Assembly: GCA_963930775.1 (NCBI GenBank)
Contig: OZ005705.1
Coordinates: forward strand, 4,836,001 to 4,900,000
DNA length: 64,000 nt
Direction of reading: 5' to 3'
DNA from: Cliona cf. orientalis
Lineage: Eukaryota; Porifera; Demospongiae; Clionaida; Clionaidae
Each line of letters begins with the position of its first letter. Positions within the stretch are counted from its first letter, which is position 1. The notes under the pieces are model-generated. The model had not been told where the DNA came from. It did not search any database and was given only the letters and a program-made list of their open reading frames with translations. The translations under genes and the position numbers were made by a program. Below, piece by piece: positions 55,029-64,000 of this stretch.

Positions 55029-56129
55029 ATGACGATAACAACAAAACAAAAGATAGTCATCGGTATTGTTTCGGTGATCCTATCGATGGTTTTACTCTCG
55101 CTGACCTGGAACACTAAGATCGTATACGGCAGAGGGCGAAATATAAAAGCACCAAAACCAGTAGGGAATCAAGACGCTCTTCCGCCGTCATCGATCCAAG
55201 TCAGGTTATTAAATTTAAGTGAACAGGTTGAGCTTATACCCAGCAGAGACAGAAAGTTTTCAAGAATTATGTACATGATTCAAACCGAGAGTTGCCTGCC
55301 CAAGCATCTTAAGTCGGCCGATGGAGTTGGAGACACAAACACTTGTCAGTGTGATGTCCTGGTACTCAGCTACAAACAGCAATGCAATGAGAAACCACCT
55401 GAACATGTCGAGTATCTGTTTAATCTGTCTGCTTCTTGGAATGTGGGACGAAACTTGCTGTTGGAAGTAGCTAAAAAGAGAGATCAAAAGTATTTATATT
55501 ATACACTCATGGATGATGATGTCACTCTCAAGGTAGAGGGAACAAAGCCACAAAATCCCTGGAGGCTGTTTGAGAATTTTCTCAGAGAATTAGAACCAGC
55601 ACTTGCATCGATACGATTAGCAAATACGTGGATATGCGATTTCAAGGCTATGTATAAGTCGAGAAAGAACCGTGGATGTATATTAAACTTTAACAATTTT
55701 GACAATATCCCCACTCCGTTCTATGATCCTGCCATCAATGCATTTCATTATGAAGCGGTGGAGCACATCCTTCCCTATACTACCAGATATGATAACATAT
55801 CTTGGTGGTGGTCTGGGTTTTATGCTGGAATCAAAAGTGAAATAATGTTCCCCGGGCAGGTGGTGGTACTTACCAAGCTGTTAGGAATCAACAATAAGGC
55901 TCGGCCCTATCCACGGAAATCTCTAGCGAATGATGAAAATTGGCGTTCCATTGTAGATGCAGCTGGAGCTGATTTGCCTGAACAATATCGCAATGTAATG
56001 TTATTCAAGGAGTGGAGGACGCAAGGCCCAATAGGGCATTTCTTAAAGTCATCCAGTCTCTGTTTACCGCCCCCACGGCCACATATGATGATAAAACCAT
56101 TTGCATACCTTGAACAGAATATTGAATAG
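55029..56129 (+). CDS. GT2: putative type II Golgi glycosyltransferase, paralogue of GT1
   Basis: Single-exon gene of 366 residues with the same design as GT1: cytoplasmic start MTITTKQK, signal-anchor helix (IVIGIVSVILSMVLLSLTW), stem, and the luminal domain with YYTLMDDDVTL and WWWSGFYAGIKSEIMFPGQ. The stem is longer than in GT1 (it includes GRGRNIKAPKPVG and LPPSSIQVRLL), and there the DNA differs. From VELIPSRDRKF onward it is almost identical in DNA to GT1. It ends five residues early (EQNIE, stop) because the CAG of GT1 is TAG here. Function is unknown beyond the likely metal-binding DDD. It lies between the broken TRAF copy and TRAF-B, convergent with the latter. Confidence 0.75.
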   Translation: MTITTKQKIVIGIVSVILSMVLLSLTWNTKIVYGRGRNIKAPKPVGNQDALPPSSIQVRLLNLSEQVELIPSRDRKFSRIMYMIQTESCLPKHLKSADGVGDTNTCQCDVLVLSYKQQCNEKPPEHVEYLFNLSASWNVGRNLLLEVAKKRDQKYLYYTLMDDDVTLKVEGTKPQNPWRLFENFLRELEPALASIRLANTWICDFKAMYKSRKNRGCILNFNNFDNIPTPFYDPAINAFHYEAVEHILPYTTRYDNISWWWSGFYAGIKSEIMFPGQVVVLTKLLGINNKARPYPRKSLANDENWRSIVDAAGADLPEQYRNVMLFKEWRTQGPIGHFLKSSSLCLPPPRPHMMIKPFAYLEQNIE

Positions 56130-56304
56130 TTCAATCTACGATTGTTATTCACATTAATCTTCATACACATAAACAAACTCTTTGCTCGTGCTACTGGACC
56201 ATTAGTCTCGTGTACCAGACCACTCCCTAGAGCTGGGGAGTAGGGGGGGGGGGGAGAATAATCTGGTACATGGTCCGCATGATAACATTAAATTTTTGAA
56301 AAAC

Positions 56305-58140
56305 GCGCGTTTTCTGGTAAAGGTCGTCACTTCTTAAAATGCTAATTTTGCACGTGATATTTGGACCCCCGAAATATTCGGACCCCGGCCCCATGCAGAC
56401 CCTGAAGACTAACCCTGCCATACAGAGCCTGAAAACTAACCCTGCTGACCATTCACTCATGATACCCAGAATCCAGCCCCTGACCCTTCTGAATCAGCTA
56501 TAGTCACTGATAACATGCATCCATGGGGGTCCATATATTTCAGGAATATAGCTATATATTAAAGGGCTGGGGGGGGTCCAAATAGTTCGAAATATATGGA
56601 CCGGGGGGAACAAAAAAGGGGGGGGTCCAAATTTATCTTGATAAATCTCGCAAGCCACACCCTTCAATTCTCTCGGAGATTGAAGGGTGTGGCTTGTGAG
56701 ACTAAATTACATTTTCCAAGATGTATTATCAATAAAGCAGCCAGCTATATTCGATTACTGCTCAAGCCAAGAAAATAATATTAATAATTATTATCAAACT
56801 CCACTTAACATTATCAAGATGATAATATTATTGTTATCACTCAATAGACTATGGAGGGAGATACGCTTGGCCTATACGTAGGTCACATAGCTACAACAAG
56901 GATACGTTACTTTAGCTACTGAACTTCTAATGTTCTATTTTGGACCAGGAAAACTAATTATTGTTTGTTTGGTTTCCAGTATACGTGATAAACAATGAAA
57001 TGTAAGGCACTTAGCGAGGCAATCTTTGAAAAATGCACAAACTGAGCTTCACCTTGGCCAAACTCATTCATTTCTCCCTCGGTGACTCTCTGAGTAGCCT
57101 TTGCAGGAGACTTGGGGCCAAACACGAGCGTTTTTATGATATCGTCCTCTGATTCTAGGCGTAGGCCAACAACAATCTCGCCTTGAAAAGGCCACACTAG
57201 GTCGATGTCAAAGCTGCCCTTCATAACATTAGCAAAGACTGATACATGGCTATTCTTTCCCTTTCCAATGCCATTCGCTAACACATTGAGGCACATCTTG
57301 TAGCCACCAGGGTGTGTATAGAAGGGCTTACTCATCCACTTCTTATTGGCTTGTTTGTAATAGCCAAATTCAAGGAGGTAGTAGTCAACAGGAGGAAAGA
57401 CTGGGACACTTACAGTGGTAGCAGGTTGCCCTGCAGCTGCTCCTTGCTGTGAAACCTGGAGTTGAGACAGTTTCTGGTTGAGGCTCAGAATTAGTGTCTC
57501 ATGCGATTTCATGACATCCTTAAAGGACGTGATAGTGGATTGTAGTTGCTCAACTTCCTTCTCCTTGGCATCAAGCTTGGTTTTGTACTTGGCACAAACG
57601 CCAGCAAGGAGGTCCACATGACTGGCCATGTTGTCTGCCAAATGCTCAGCTCTGTCCTTGCGAGTGATTTGCACACTACAGCCTGCAAACTCAAACGAAC
57701 ATGACTCAACCTGTAGAGGACAGATGTCCTTAAGGTGAGCATTGAGGTTCTGCCGTTCAATCATACCGATACCGCACATATTAGGGCATTGGAGAGGATA
57801 CTTCGTACAGCGTTTGGAGTGCTTTGTCGCAACTTCAATCCATGTGTCCGAATAGCCACAGTGCACGCATGCGAATGGTCGCTTAGTGCATTCCTCGTTC
57901 ATGTGGTTGAGAAGATCTTTGCGAGGTATCTCCTCATTGCAAAGGCTACACATAACCTCAACATACTCGCAATCGCCAGACGATGGATCCGAGTGACTCG
58001 CAGCATCCCCAATGGTCCCGATCCACGTGCACCCCAGTTCAGCTAGTGGGCAATGGATCTCCAGCTCACTGACCTTTCGCTGAATGGACTTATTGAGGAA
58101 AGTTGTAAAAGTAGCATCTTTGCAAAGAGGACATGGAGAT
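56305..58140 (-). repeat. Duplicated TRAF block, intact copy
   Basis: The sister of 51860-54720. It includes the hairpin at about 56656-56698 (AAGCCACACCCTTCAAT mirrored by ATTGAAGGGTGTGGCTT), the shared 3' flank and the coding sequence of TRAF-like gene B. It lacks the MITE and TIR insertions of the other copy. Confidence 0.75.
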
Positions 58141-58406
58141 ATACCTTTTATTTTCTCAATACACGACTCACAAAAGTGGTTTCCACAGCAACTGGTCAAA
58201 TGGGGATCACGCAGCACCAGAAGACAAACAGAACAATTAAATTCCTCTGGAGGTTCCTCAATAAAATCGAAATCGTACCCTCCAGAAAACGAGTCGTTTA
58301 AAGTGGGGAAACCTTCTTCGCCTTCATCAACGGACTTGGTGCTACTGGAGCCTCGACGGCCGCGCCGAGGCTTTCGTCGGCGACGATAGCCTCCTCCGCT
58401 GGACAT
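56958..58406 (-). CDS. TRAF-like RING / zf-TRAF / MATH protein B
   Basis: Uninterrupted 482-codon paralogue of TRAF-A. The basic start MSSGGGYRRRRKPRRGRRGS leads to a RING finger at about 58-95 (CSVCLLVLRDPHLTSCCGNH, CESC, CPLC), zf-TRAF fingers at about 100-262 (CSLCNEEIPRKD, CVHCGYSDTW, CPNMCG), a coiled coil at about 275-325 (LDAKEKEVEQLQSTI) and a MATH domain at about 335-480 (KPFYTHPGGYKMCLNVLANG, LVWPFQGEI, EFGQGEAQF). Likely a cytoplasmic adaptor/E3 ligase in receptor signalling, by family. It is the parent-like copy of the broken gene at 53.1-54.7 kb. Its upstream flank faces AP-1 gamma-adaptin on the plus strand, about 450 bp away. Confidence 0.92.
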   Translation of the reverse strand: MSSGGGYRRRRKPRRGRRGSSSTKSVDEGEEGFPTLNDSFSGGYDFDFIEEPPEEFNCSVCLLVLRDPHLTSCCGNHFCESCIEKIKGISPCPLCKDATFTTFLNKSIQRKVSELEIHCPLAELGCTWIGTIGDAASHSDPSSGDCEYVEVMCSLCNEEIPRKDLLNHMNEECTKRPFACVHCGYSDTWIEVATKHSKRCTKYPLQCPNMCGIGMIERQNLNAHLKDICPLQVESCSFEFAGCSVQITRKDRAEHLADNMASHVDLLAGVCAKYKTKLDAKEKEVEQLQSTITSFKDVMKSHETLILSLNQKLSQLQVSQQGAAAGQPATTVSVPVFPPVDYYLLEFGYYKQANKKWMSKPFYTHPGGYKMCLNVLANGIGKGKNSHVSVFANVMKGSFDIDLVWPFQGEIVVGLRLESEDDIIKTLVFGPKSPAKATQRVTEGEMNEFGQGEAQFVHFSKIASLSALHFIVYHVYWKPNKQ

Positions 58407-58856
58407 AATAACTTATTAATAAAGCCCGTAGAAGAAATTGTGCCTCGCTGTATGAAACAAAAAGACCCTGCAATCGTAGAGACTCTCGTTTACGTTGAGA
58501 TCTGATATAGCTGCAGACCTAGACCCGATCCCTAGGCCCTGTGATCAAATCATATGACGTCGCGTGCTAGTCGCGATATATATATAGTATTTATATATAC
58601 CGTACCGGTGTCGCGATGAATTTTGGAATTCCACGCGCGTAAAACCGGAGGAGGCGTGGTCTGGGCACGAGACTGCAGCCTGCCTCTTCCGGAATAAAAT
58701 GGCGCACCACTGAAGGAGGCCCAGGCGCCAGGAGGTTTCTGTATCTTTTCTGAGTGCTATCATCACTTCAACTTGACCAGGTGAATATTTTTAGCCTACG
58801 ACTGTCTCAATTTTTATGAATCGCGTACGCTCTGTGCGTTTTCAGGACTCCAAGAC
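58407..58856. promoter_or_regulatory. Divergent promoter region TRAF-B / AP1G with 5' UTR intron
   Basis: Between opposite start codons. For AP1G the sequence supports a 5' untranslated exon ending at 58780 (GACCAG before GTGAAT), a 65-bp intron 58781-58845 ending TTTTCAG, and a coding exon that begins 11 bases before the ATG. CGGAATAAAATGGCGC near 58690 is probably in or near the untranslated leader. No TATA box assigned. Confidence 0.5.
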
Positions 58857-61800
58857 ATGCCTACAACCACCCGCGTTCGTGATCTGATCCGGGCCATCCG
58901 TGCCTGTAAGACTGCCCAAGATGAACGAAACCTGATCTCTAAGGAGTGTGCCTACATCCGGACGTCGTTTAAGGGAGAGGACAATGACGCCAGGTCGAGG
59001 GACATGGCAAAGCTACTCTACATACACATGATGGGTTACCCCGCCCACTTTGGTCAGGTCAGCTCATAATTGTGCTTTGATGGTATGAAAGTGGAAGAAA
59101 TGATCATAGATAAGCAGCGTACAGTGCACTGCCACCCTTCGTGGAGGATACTTGATTCTTATGCACGTCCTCCATTAGCCTCGTACCCAGGCCCTTTGAG
59201 GGGAGGAGAAAGGGCCTGGTGCCTATTGCATGTGCATGCCCAAGAAAACCTGGGGTGCCGCGAATGACTGTAAGCTTTTTCGCTCTCCTCTTGCGCCTAG
59301 GGTACAAAGTGATGTCATATCGGTATAGCCTTGTACCCTAGTAGGCAATGGGAGGAGGGCGAAAAAGCGTTCGTTGTTTGTGGCACCCCAGGTTTTCTTG
59401 GGGTAGTTGGCACATGCGCGTGCAATAGGTACCCTCCTTCCGGGCCTGGGTACGAGGCTAGTCCTCCATTTCCTCAATAGCCCCTGGAGGGCATCAATTA
59501 GATCGTATGGGAAGGCTGCTTTCCCATGCTAGTACGTATATTGGTTTTTACCTGCCTCCTGCCTATAATCATTATGGCTCCCCTTGTAGATGGAGTGTAT
59601 GAAGTTGATAGCGTCTCCCCGGTTCTCTGACAAGCGAGTGGGTTACCTTGGTGCCATGATGCTACTGGACGAGAGGCAAGATGTCCACCTACTCATCACT
59701 AACTCCATGAAGAAGTGAGTTGGAGAGTACCTGAACTTGACACATTAGTCACATGAGCTAGGTCCCAGTCTACATGTACATGCTCTGTGGATTTGCCTAT
59801 GCCTGATGCCATACCACTGCCCACTACTCTTGGCTGTGTGCACTTCCTGATTCATTGGGTCATTGATGTAATATTATGGTTACTACATAATCTGGGATCC
59901 CTTGTTTGAGTTACAGTTACGATCTGATACATGTACTGTATCTAAGTTAGCCTATGACTTACACCAAGTATTTTAAATAGTGATAAGACTGTACATGTCG
60001 ATGATCCCTACCTTTGAAGTTGTTTACGAGACTGCTTTGTAGCTCAGTCATAAGGCCATATGCGCAGTATAGCGTGATTGATGATGATCAAGAGAGGTTC
60101 TGTGACTGTACATGTAGGTATCATGGGCGGAGTTGATCTGGAGGGGCATGCACACAAACACCCCGTTCTGAGCATGCACAATTTGTGACTAGTTGAGTTG
60201 TACGACAGTGTAGCTAAAAGCGCTGAAGAGTACATGTAGGTTCTGACTATTACAATGAAACGAAGCCAAGAGGTTGAGGCAGTGTATTGAGTTATCCCAG
60301 CAGAAATGGAAACAGTTTTGGGTATTTTGACACCTTCGTTCACATACATACTGATGATTTTCATAGACATAGTACGTATACATGCTGAGTCCAGTTACCT
60401 TGGCTTGATGTAATGTATTATGTACGTGTATATGAGTGTGTCCGGGCCATTCCTACTTAGAGTCGACCAACTCTATGATTTCAGTGTAGCTTTGTTGTCT
60501 ACTCCACAGTGACTTGCATCATCAGGTCCAGTACGTGGTGGGACTGGCTCTCTGTGCACTAGGAAGGTGAGCACAATGTATACGTAGTGTGCTATAATAA
60601 AAGACTCTGGACGATTCTAGTTTCAGAATAATAATATACTTGACATAGTAATAGCACCATTTCAGTGTGCAACTTAATTGTGAGCCTACGTATATACAGT
60701 GTACTCATATTTCATGTATGTACTTTTATATTGTGTTGTAGTATTTGCTCGGAAGAGATGAGTAGAGACTTATCCGTTGAAGTGGAGAAATTGTTAAAAT
60801 CCTCCAATCCTTACATTGTCAGAAAGGTACACACATGTACATTCACATCACTCACTATAATATACCTTTCAGCATGTCTGCAAATCACTGCAATTAGCAA
60901 CTCAGCAGCGTGCCATGCTGCCCATGCTGGTAGGTCATGGATTAGGGTGCTGCAAGCTTAGGACTCGGTAACTATTCAATTACCGTAAAGTCTGGTTAAT
61001 AAGCGCATGCGCTTATCACTCTCGGTGGTAAGGAAACATGCGCCTATTAGACGATATGCGCTTAATAGAGAGTGAAGTTTTGGCCCCGCCCACTGCCAGC
61101 ACGTTCGAGCGCTCGATCACAAAGCTAGCAAGTTATGAACACATCGATTCTTGGACTAAGCTCTGTAATAGTTCGTGCGAGTATGATCGGAAGCCATCAC
61201 TGGAAGAAAACCGTGGAAAAATGGTCGATTTCTTTGGCGCTCGCTTCGGTCAAGGCAGAGGTCAAGAGTCCGAACCCGTCTCAGTGGAACATCGAAATGT
61301 TGAGTATAGCCGATCTCATGCAGCTGGCTATCCGAAAATAGGTTGATAATTACTTCTAGCCATGTAGAGCATGGAACATTCTTGATCGAACGATGACTAT
61401 TACTGTCGTCTTTATTGGGCGCATGCGCTTATTAGACAAAACTTAATAACAGGAAGGAAGCATGCGCTTATTAAAAAATATGCGCTTAATAAGCATGTGC
61501 GCTTATTAACCAGACTTTACAGTATTCAAGCTTGGGCTTGGCTGGAGTGAGAAATATCAGGGTAACCCGCCTCGCTAGTATGAAAAACCTCATGCACTGT
61601 ATATATACACTTGTTGGTAGTTGCTTAGCAACCAAAGTTTTATAGGCAATTTGCCGGCTATGGGAAGGGGTTGGGTCATCATAAAGTAGGCCAATGATAA
61701 ACAGAGGTCAACTACCAACAAAATAGTTATCTGACAGTAATTGGGGTGCATTCGACTCATGCACCCCAATTACTGTCAGATACATGTACATGTAACTATT

Positions 61801-63757
61801 ATTTGTAGTATGTTCGGGCCAGTATAGTATAGGAATCCATCTAACGTGCAGTGTCATGTACATGTAAATGGTCATTTCCCCATGGGTCTTCACTGTGTTT
61901 GTCACTGTACCCCTGTTTCATATACATGTACTTGTAGGCTGCCTTGTGTGCAGTGCGGATAGTTCGTAAGGTGCCGGAGCTGATGGAGGTGTATGTGCCG
62001 ACCATGAGGCAGCTGCTCAATGAGAAGAACCACGGTGTGCTGCTCACAGGGGTCTGCCTTGTCACTGAGATGTGCCGAGTCAACCCGGACTCACTTAACC
62101 ACTTCAAGAGAGTGAGTAGGGATGTGTGTGTGTGTGTGGCCATGCATACATGTATGTTATATTATGTGTATGGAACATGTTTGCATATGCATAATGATTT
62201 GGATTTGTTTGTGCATAATAATAGCATGTTCTATGTGGAAAGGTAGTTACAGCTGAATTTACTGTCTCACAGAATTACATGTATGTGTATATACATGTAC
62301 GATTACAACAGCAGAACTTTTCTAGAGTATTTACATGTAGGTATTATCGTAGAATCCCGCAATTACGTCCCCCTCCCCCATAAGCCCAATCATGAGATTC
62401 TACGCTACAACCCTTAACTCCCTTATTGTCAGTATGGGCAATGACCCTTTACCCATTCCAATGCCAACAGCCTATTATAATCTCTGAAATGCTATATACT
62501 GATGTTGTGAGAATTATGTTGATATTGAAGCTGCATTTGTCTGCATGTACATGTATAATAGTAGTGTCTGCATGTGCAGTGTACCCTCTGAATCAACAAT
62601 AGACTAGTTTTCATTTAAGCACTAGCTGATGCACGTGTCGTGATTCTTGAGTAAGCAACCTCTTGTTTTTATTGTTATCATTCCAGTTTGTGCCCAACTT
62701 GGTTCGCATACTGAAGAACCTGATCATGTCCGGTTACTCCCCAGAGCATGATGTCCACGGTATCAGTGATCCATTCTTACAGGTGAGAGTGTACTCATTT
62801 CCGAGGTCGTTGTTCCTCTAGAGATCATGTGCTTGAGCAGGTGCTAGTATAGTATGGGGTGTTGTGTATATACTCATAGGTGGATGGGACAGGATGGAGT
62901 AACTCTTTCATAGTATATCTTAGGGTGATATTTACTAATGTTTGATATTAATTTTCTGCCGACTGATCCAAAAATGTAAAATTTTGTACCCACTAACATT
63001 AGCTTATGCACTATAAAGCATTATCGATTCTCTGTACCTTTTTCGCGTACAGATTACTACTCACAAATGTGTTTTAAGCTAAAATCGCAGAAAAATATAT
63101 CTGCAAATACTAATATTGTCAGTCTAAGGTAGCAGTGAACCCTTCATTCTATGGATCAAAGTAATCCCAGCCAGGGTTGTGACTACCAAATATATCACAC
63201 ATTGTTATTCTGTTCTAGGATAGTTTGAATTGAGTGAGTCATTAAGTGTGCATTATGCCAATTATTATAGTTGATTTTCTCCATAATAATATTTCTCTGT
63301 TTCATCATTAGAGCCGCATCCTTTGTCTGATGAGGATTCTTGGTAAAGGAGACAAGGATGCCAGTGAAGGCATGAATGACATCCTAGCACAGGTAAGCTG
63401 TGGCTAACTCGTGGTGCAGTGGAGCACTGCCGCACATGCCTGTGTTTTCCCATAACCACATGGATGCCACTACACCACATACTATAGGTACACAAATGTA
63501 CTACCGTGACCTGACCATGCATGTACATTGTACATGTACTCATAGTAAACACCAGTGTCAGGAATAATTTTGTTTACCCTCCCCCCAATCCCCCAATTTC
63601 AGGTTGCCACTAACACTGACTCAAACAAGAATGTGGGTCATGCCATCCTCTATGAGTCGGTGCTGACCATAATGGAGATTCAGTCTGAGAGTGGCCTCAG
63701 AGTGCTGGCTATCAACATACTCGGAAGGTTCCTATCCAACTCAGACAAAAACGTCAG
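58857..63757 (+). CDS. AP1G1: AP-1 complex subunit gamma (gamma-adaptin), 5' part
   Basis: Gamma-adaptin is the large subunit of the AP-1 clathrin adaptor at the trans-Golgi network and endosomes. Coding exons in the window (plus): 58857-59057, 59590-59714, 60510-60566, 60742-60826, 61938-62111, 62687-62782, 63312-63392, 63603-63757; phases agree, and about 324 residues of a protein usually near 820 are covered. Recognisable N-terminal adaptin solenoid blocks: [145 protein letters not shown] and [20 protein letters not shown]. The rest (trunk, hinge, ear) lies beyond the window. Intron 4 holds a MITE. The start is supported by the 5' untranslated intron and by homologue alignment. Confidence 0.92.
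59174..59462. mobile_element. TAGCCTCGT inverted-repeat element in AP1G intron 1
   Basis: The left end TAGCCTCGTACCCAGGCCC is mirrored by GGGCCTGGGTACGAGGCTA at the right; the inner flanks (GGGGTGCCGCGAATGACTGT and TTTGTGGCACCCCAGG) are also mirrored. About 290 bp, no coding capacity. Short hairpins with the same ends occur at about 50035-50097 and 50653-50698, and fragments near 34948 and 45821. Confidence 0.75.
60981..61524. mobile_element. TACCGTA-end MITE family 6 in AP1G intron 4
   Basis: TACCGTAAAGTCTGGTTAAT AAGCGCATGCGC at the left; GCGCTTATTAACCAGACTTT ACAGTA at the right. The interior repeats GCGCTTATTA words. A 102-codon frame inside is part of the element and not a gene. Confidence 0.82.
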
Positions 63758-64000
63758 GTGAGTCTTGGACCTATTTTCGCCTTCTGTCATTGGTGATTGT
63801 TTGTCCTGTGTTAATGATCACATGCAACCTTCCCCACATTGATGGAAGCCATTTTATCCATAATAATATGTACATGACGTACTATTTCCGCGTTATAAAG
63901 CTGTTGAATAATTAGAGGTTCAGTACATGTACAGTGTCTGCTGTTTTTGTAGCTGGTTGAGCCTTCTAAACGGTGATATCTAGTGGGTGGTCTTACTGTT
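63758..64000 (+). other. AP1G intron 8 or start of exon 9, window edge
   Basis: A normal donor (GTGAGT) follows exon 8. TTTTTGTAG before CTGGTTGAGCCTTCTAAACG at about 63952 could be an acceptor, but the frame it opens (SWLSLLNGDI) ends at TAG after ten codons and does not match gamma-adaptin. The next true exon probably lies outside the window. Confidence 0.4.

Noticed and set aside
61038-61346. A 102-codon frame inside AP1G intron 4
   Set aside because: It lies entirely within a MITE bounded by TACCGTA ends.
63952-63985. A possible terminal exon of AP1G giving a truncated protein
   Set aside because: The ten-codon frame after a weak acceptor does not match gamma-adaptin; the usual next exon probably lies past the window.

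Overview
The window looks like animal nuclear DNA, most likely from a sponge (Porifera, probably a demosponge). Genes are split by mostly short introns, the intergenic and intronic DNA is AT-rich and full of small transposons, and the gene families are metazoan: receptor tyrosine kinases with SRCR ectodomains, a Fringe glycosyltransferase, TRAF-like RING/MATH proteins, ciliary TTC29 and AP-1 gamma-adaptin. The sponge assignment is an inference from the SRCR-rich receptor kinases and the gene mix; no species is claimed.

Layout. (1) 0.8-7.9 kb, minus: a 21-exon receptor tyrosine kinase (RTK-A; signal peptide, four SRCR domains, Frizzled-like cysteine-rich domain, one membrane segment, kinase, Ser-Pro-rich tail). 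(2) 8.6-12.7 kb: two different decayed non-LTR retrotransposons. (3) 13.7-17.6 kb, minus: one uninterrupted 1312-codon gene for a secreted-side beta-helix protein with about nine membrane segments. (4) 18.8-25.5 kb, plus: RTK-B, a 20-exon paralogue of RTK-A in the opposite direction, so the two kinases form a head-to-head inverted pair around regions 2 and 3. (5) 27.1-34.25 kb, minus: a ten-exon Fringe gene, head-to-head with (6) 34.3-42.8 kb, plus: a ten-exon TTC29 gene; their start codons lie only 80-160 bp apart. (7) 42.96-45.7 kb: a divergent pair, TRAF-like gene A (minus) and putative glycosyltransferase GT1 (plus), separated by a perfect 35-bp-arm palindrome. (8) 45.7-52.5 kb: no convincing gene; repeats, a ~650-bp tandem duplication carrying a tRNA-like SINE head, and three serial copies of another repeat unit. 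(9) 52-58.4 kb: a rearranged duplication with a broken TRAF-like copy, GT2 (nearly identical to GT1 over most of its length) and an intact TRAF-like gene B. (10) 58.86 kb to the window end, plus: the first eight coding exons of AP-1 gamma-adaptin, running out of the window.

The exon structures of RTK-A, RTK-B, Fringe and TTC29 were assembled by hand from splice signals and paralogue or family alignment. Each gives an open frame with an exact multiple of three (1229, 1244, 348/374 and 488 residues), which supports the models.

The intronic and intergenic DNA carries many short inverted-repeat elements. At least seven sequence families share the terminal signature TA-CCGTA...TACGG-TA. There is also an unusual inverted-dimer, tRNA-derived SINE in RTK-B, flanked by a 13-bp target duplication. 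The most novel items are the SRCR4-Frizzled-CRD kinase architecture with its inverted duplication, the intronless beta-helix/multi-pass protein between the pair, the shared-terminus MITE families, and the TRAF/glycosyltransferase block with gene-conversion and template-switch scars.
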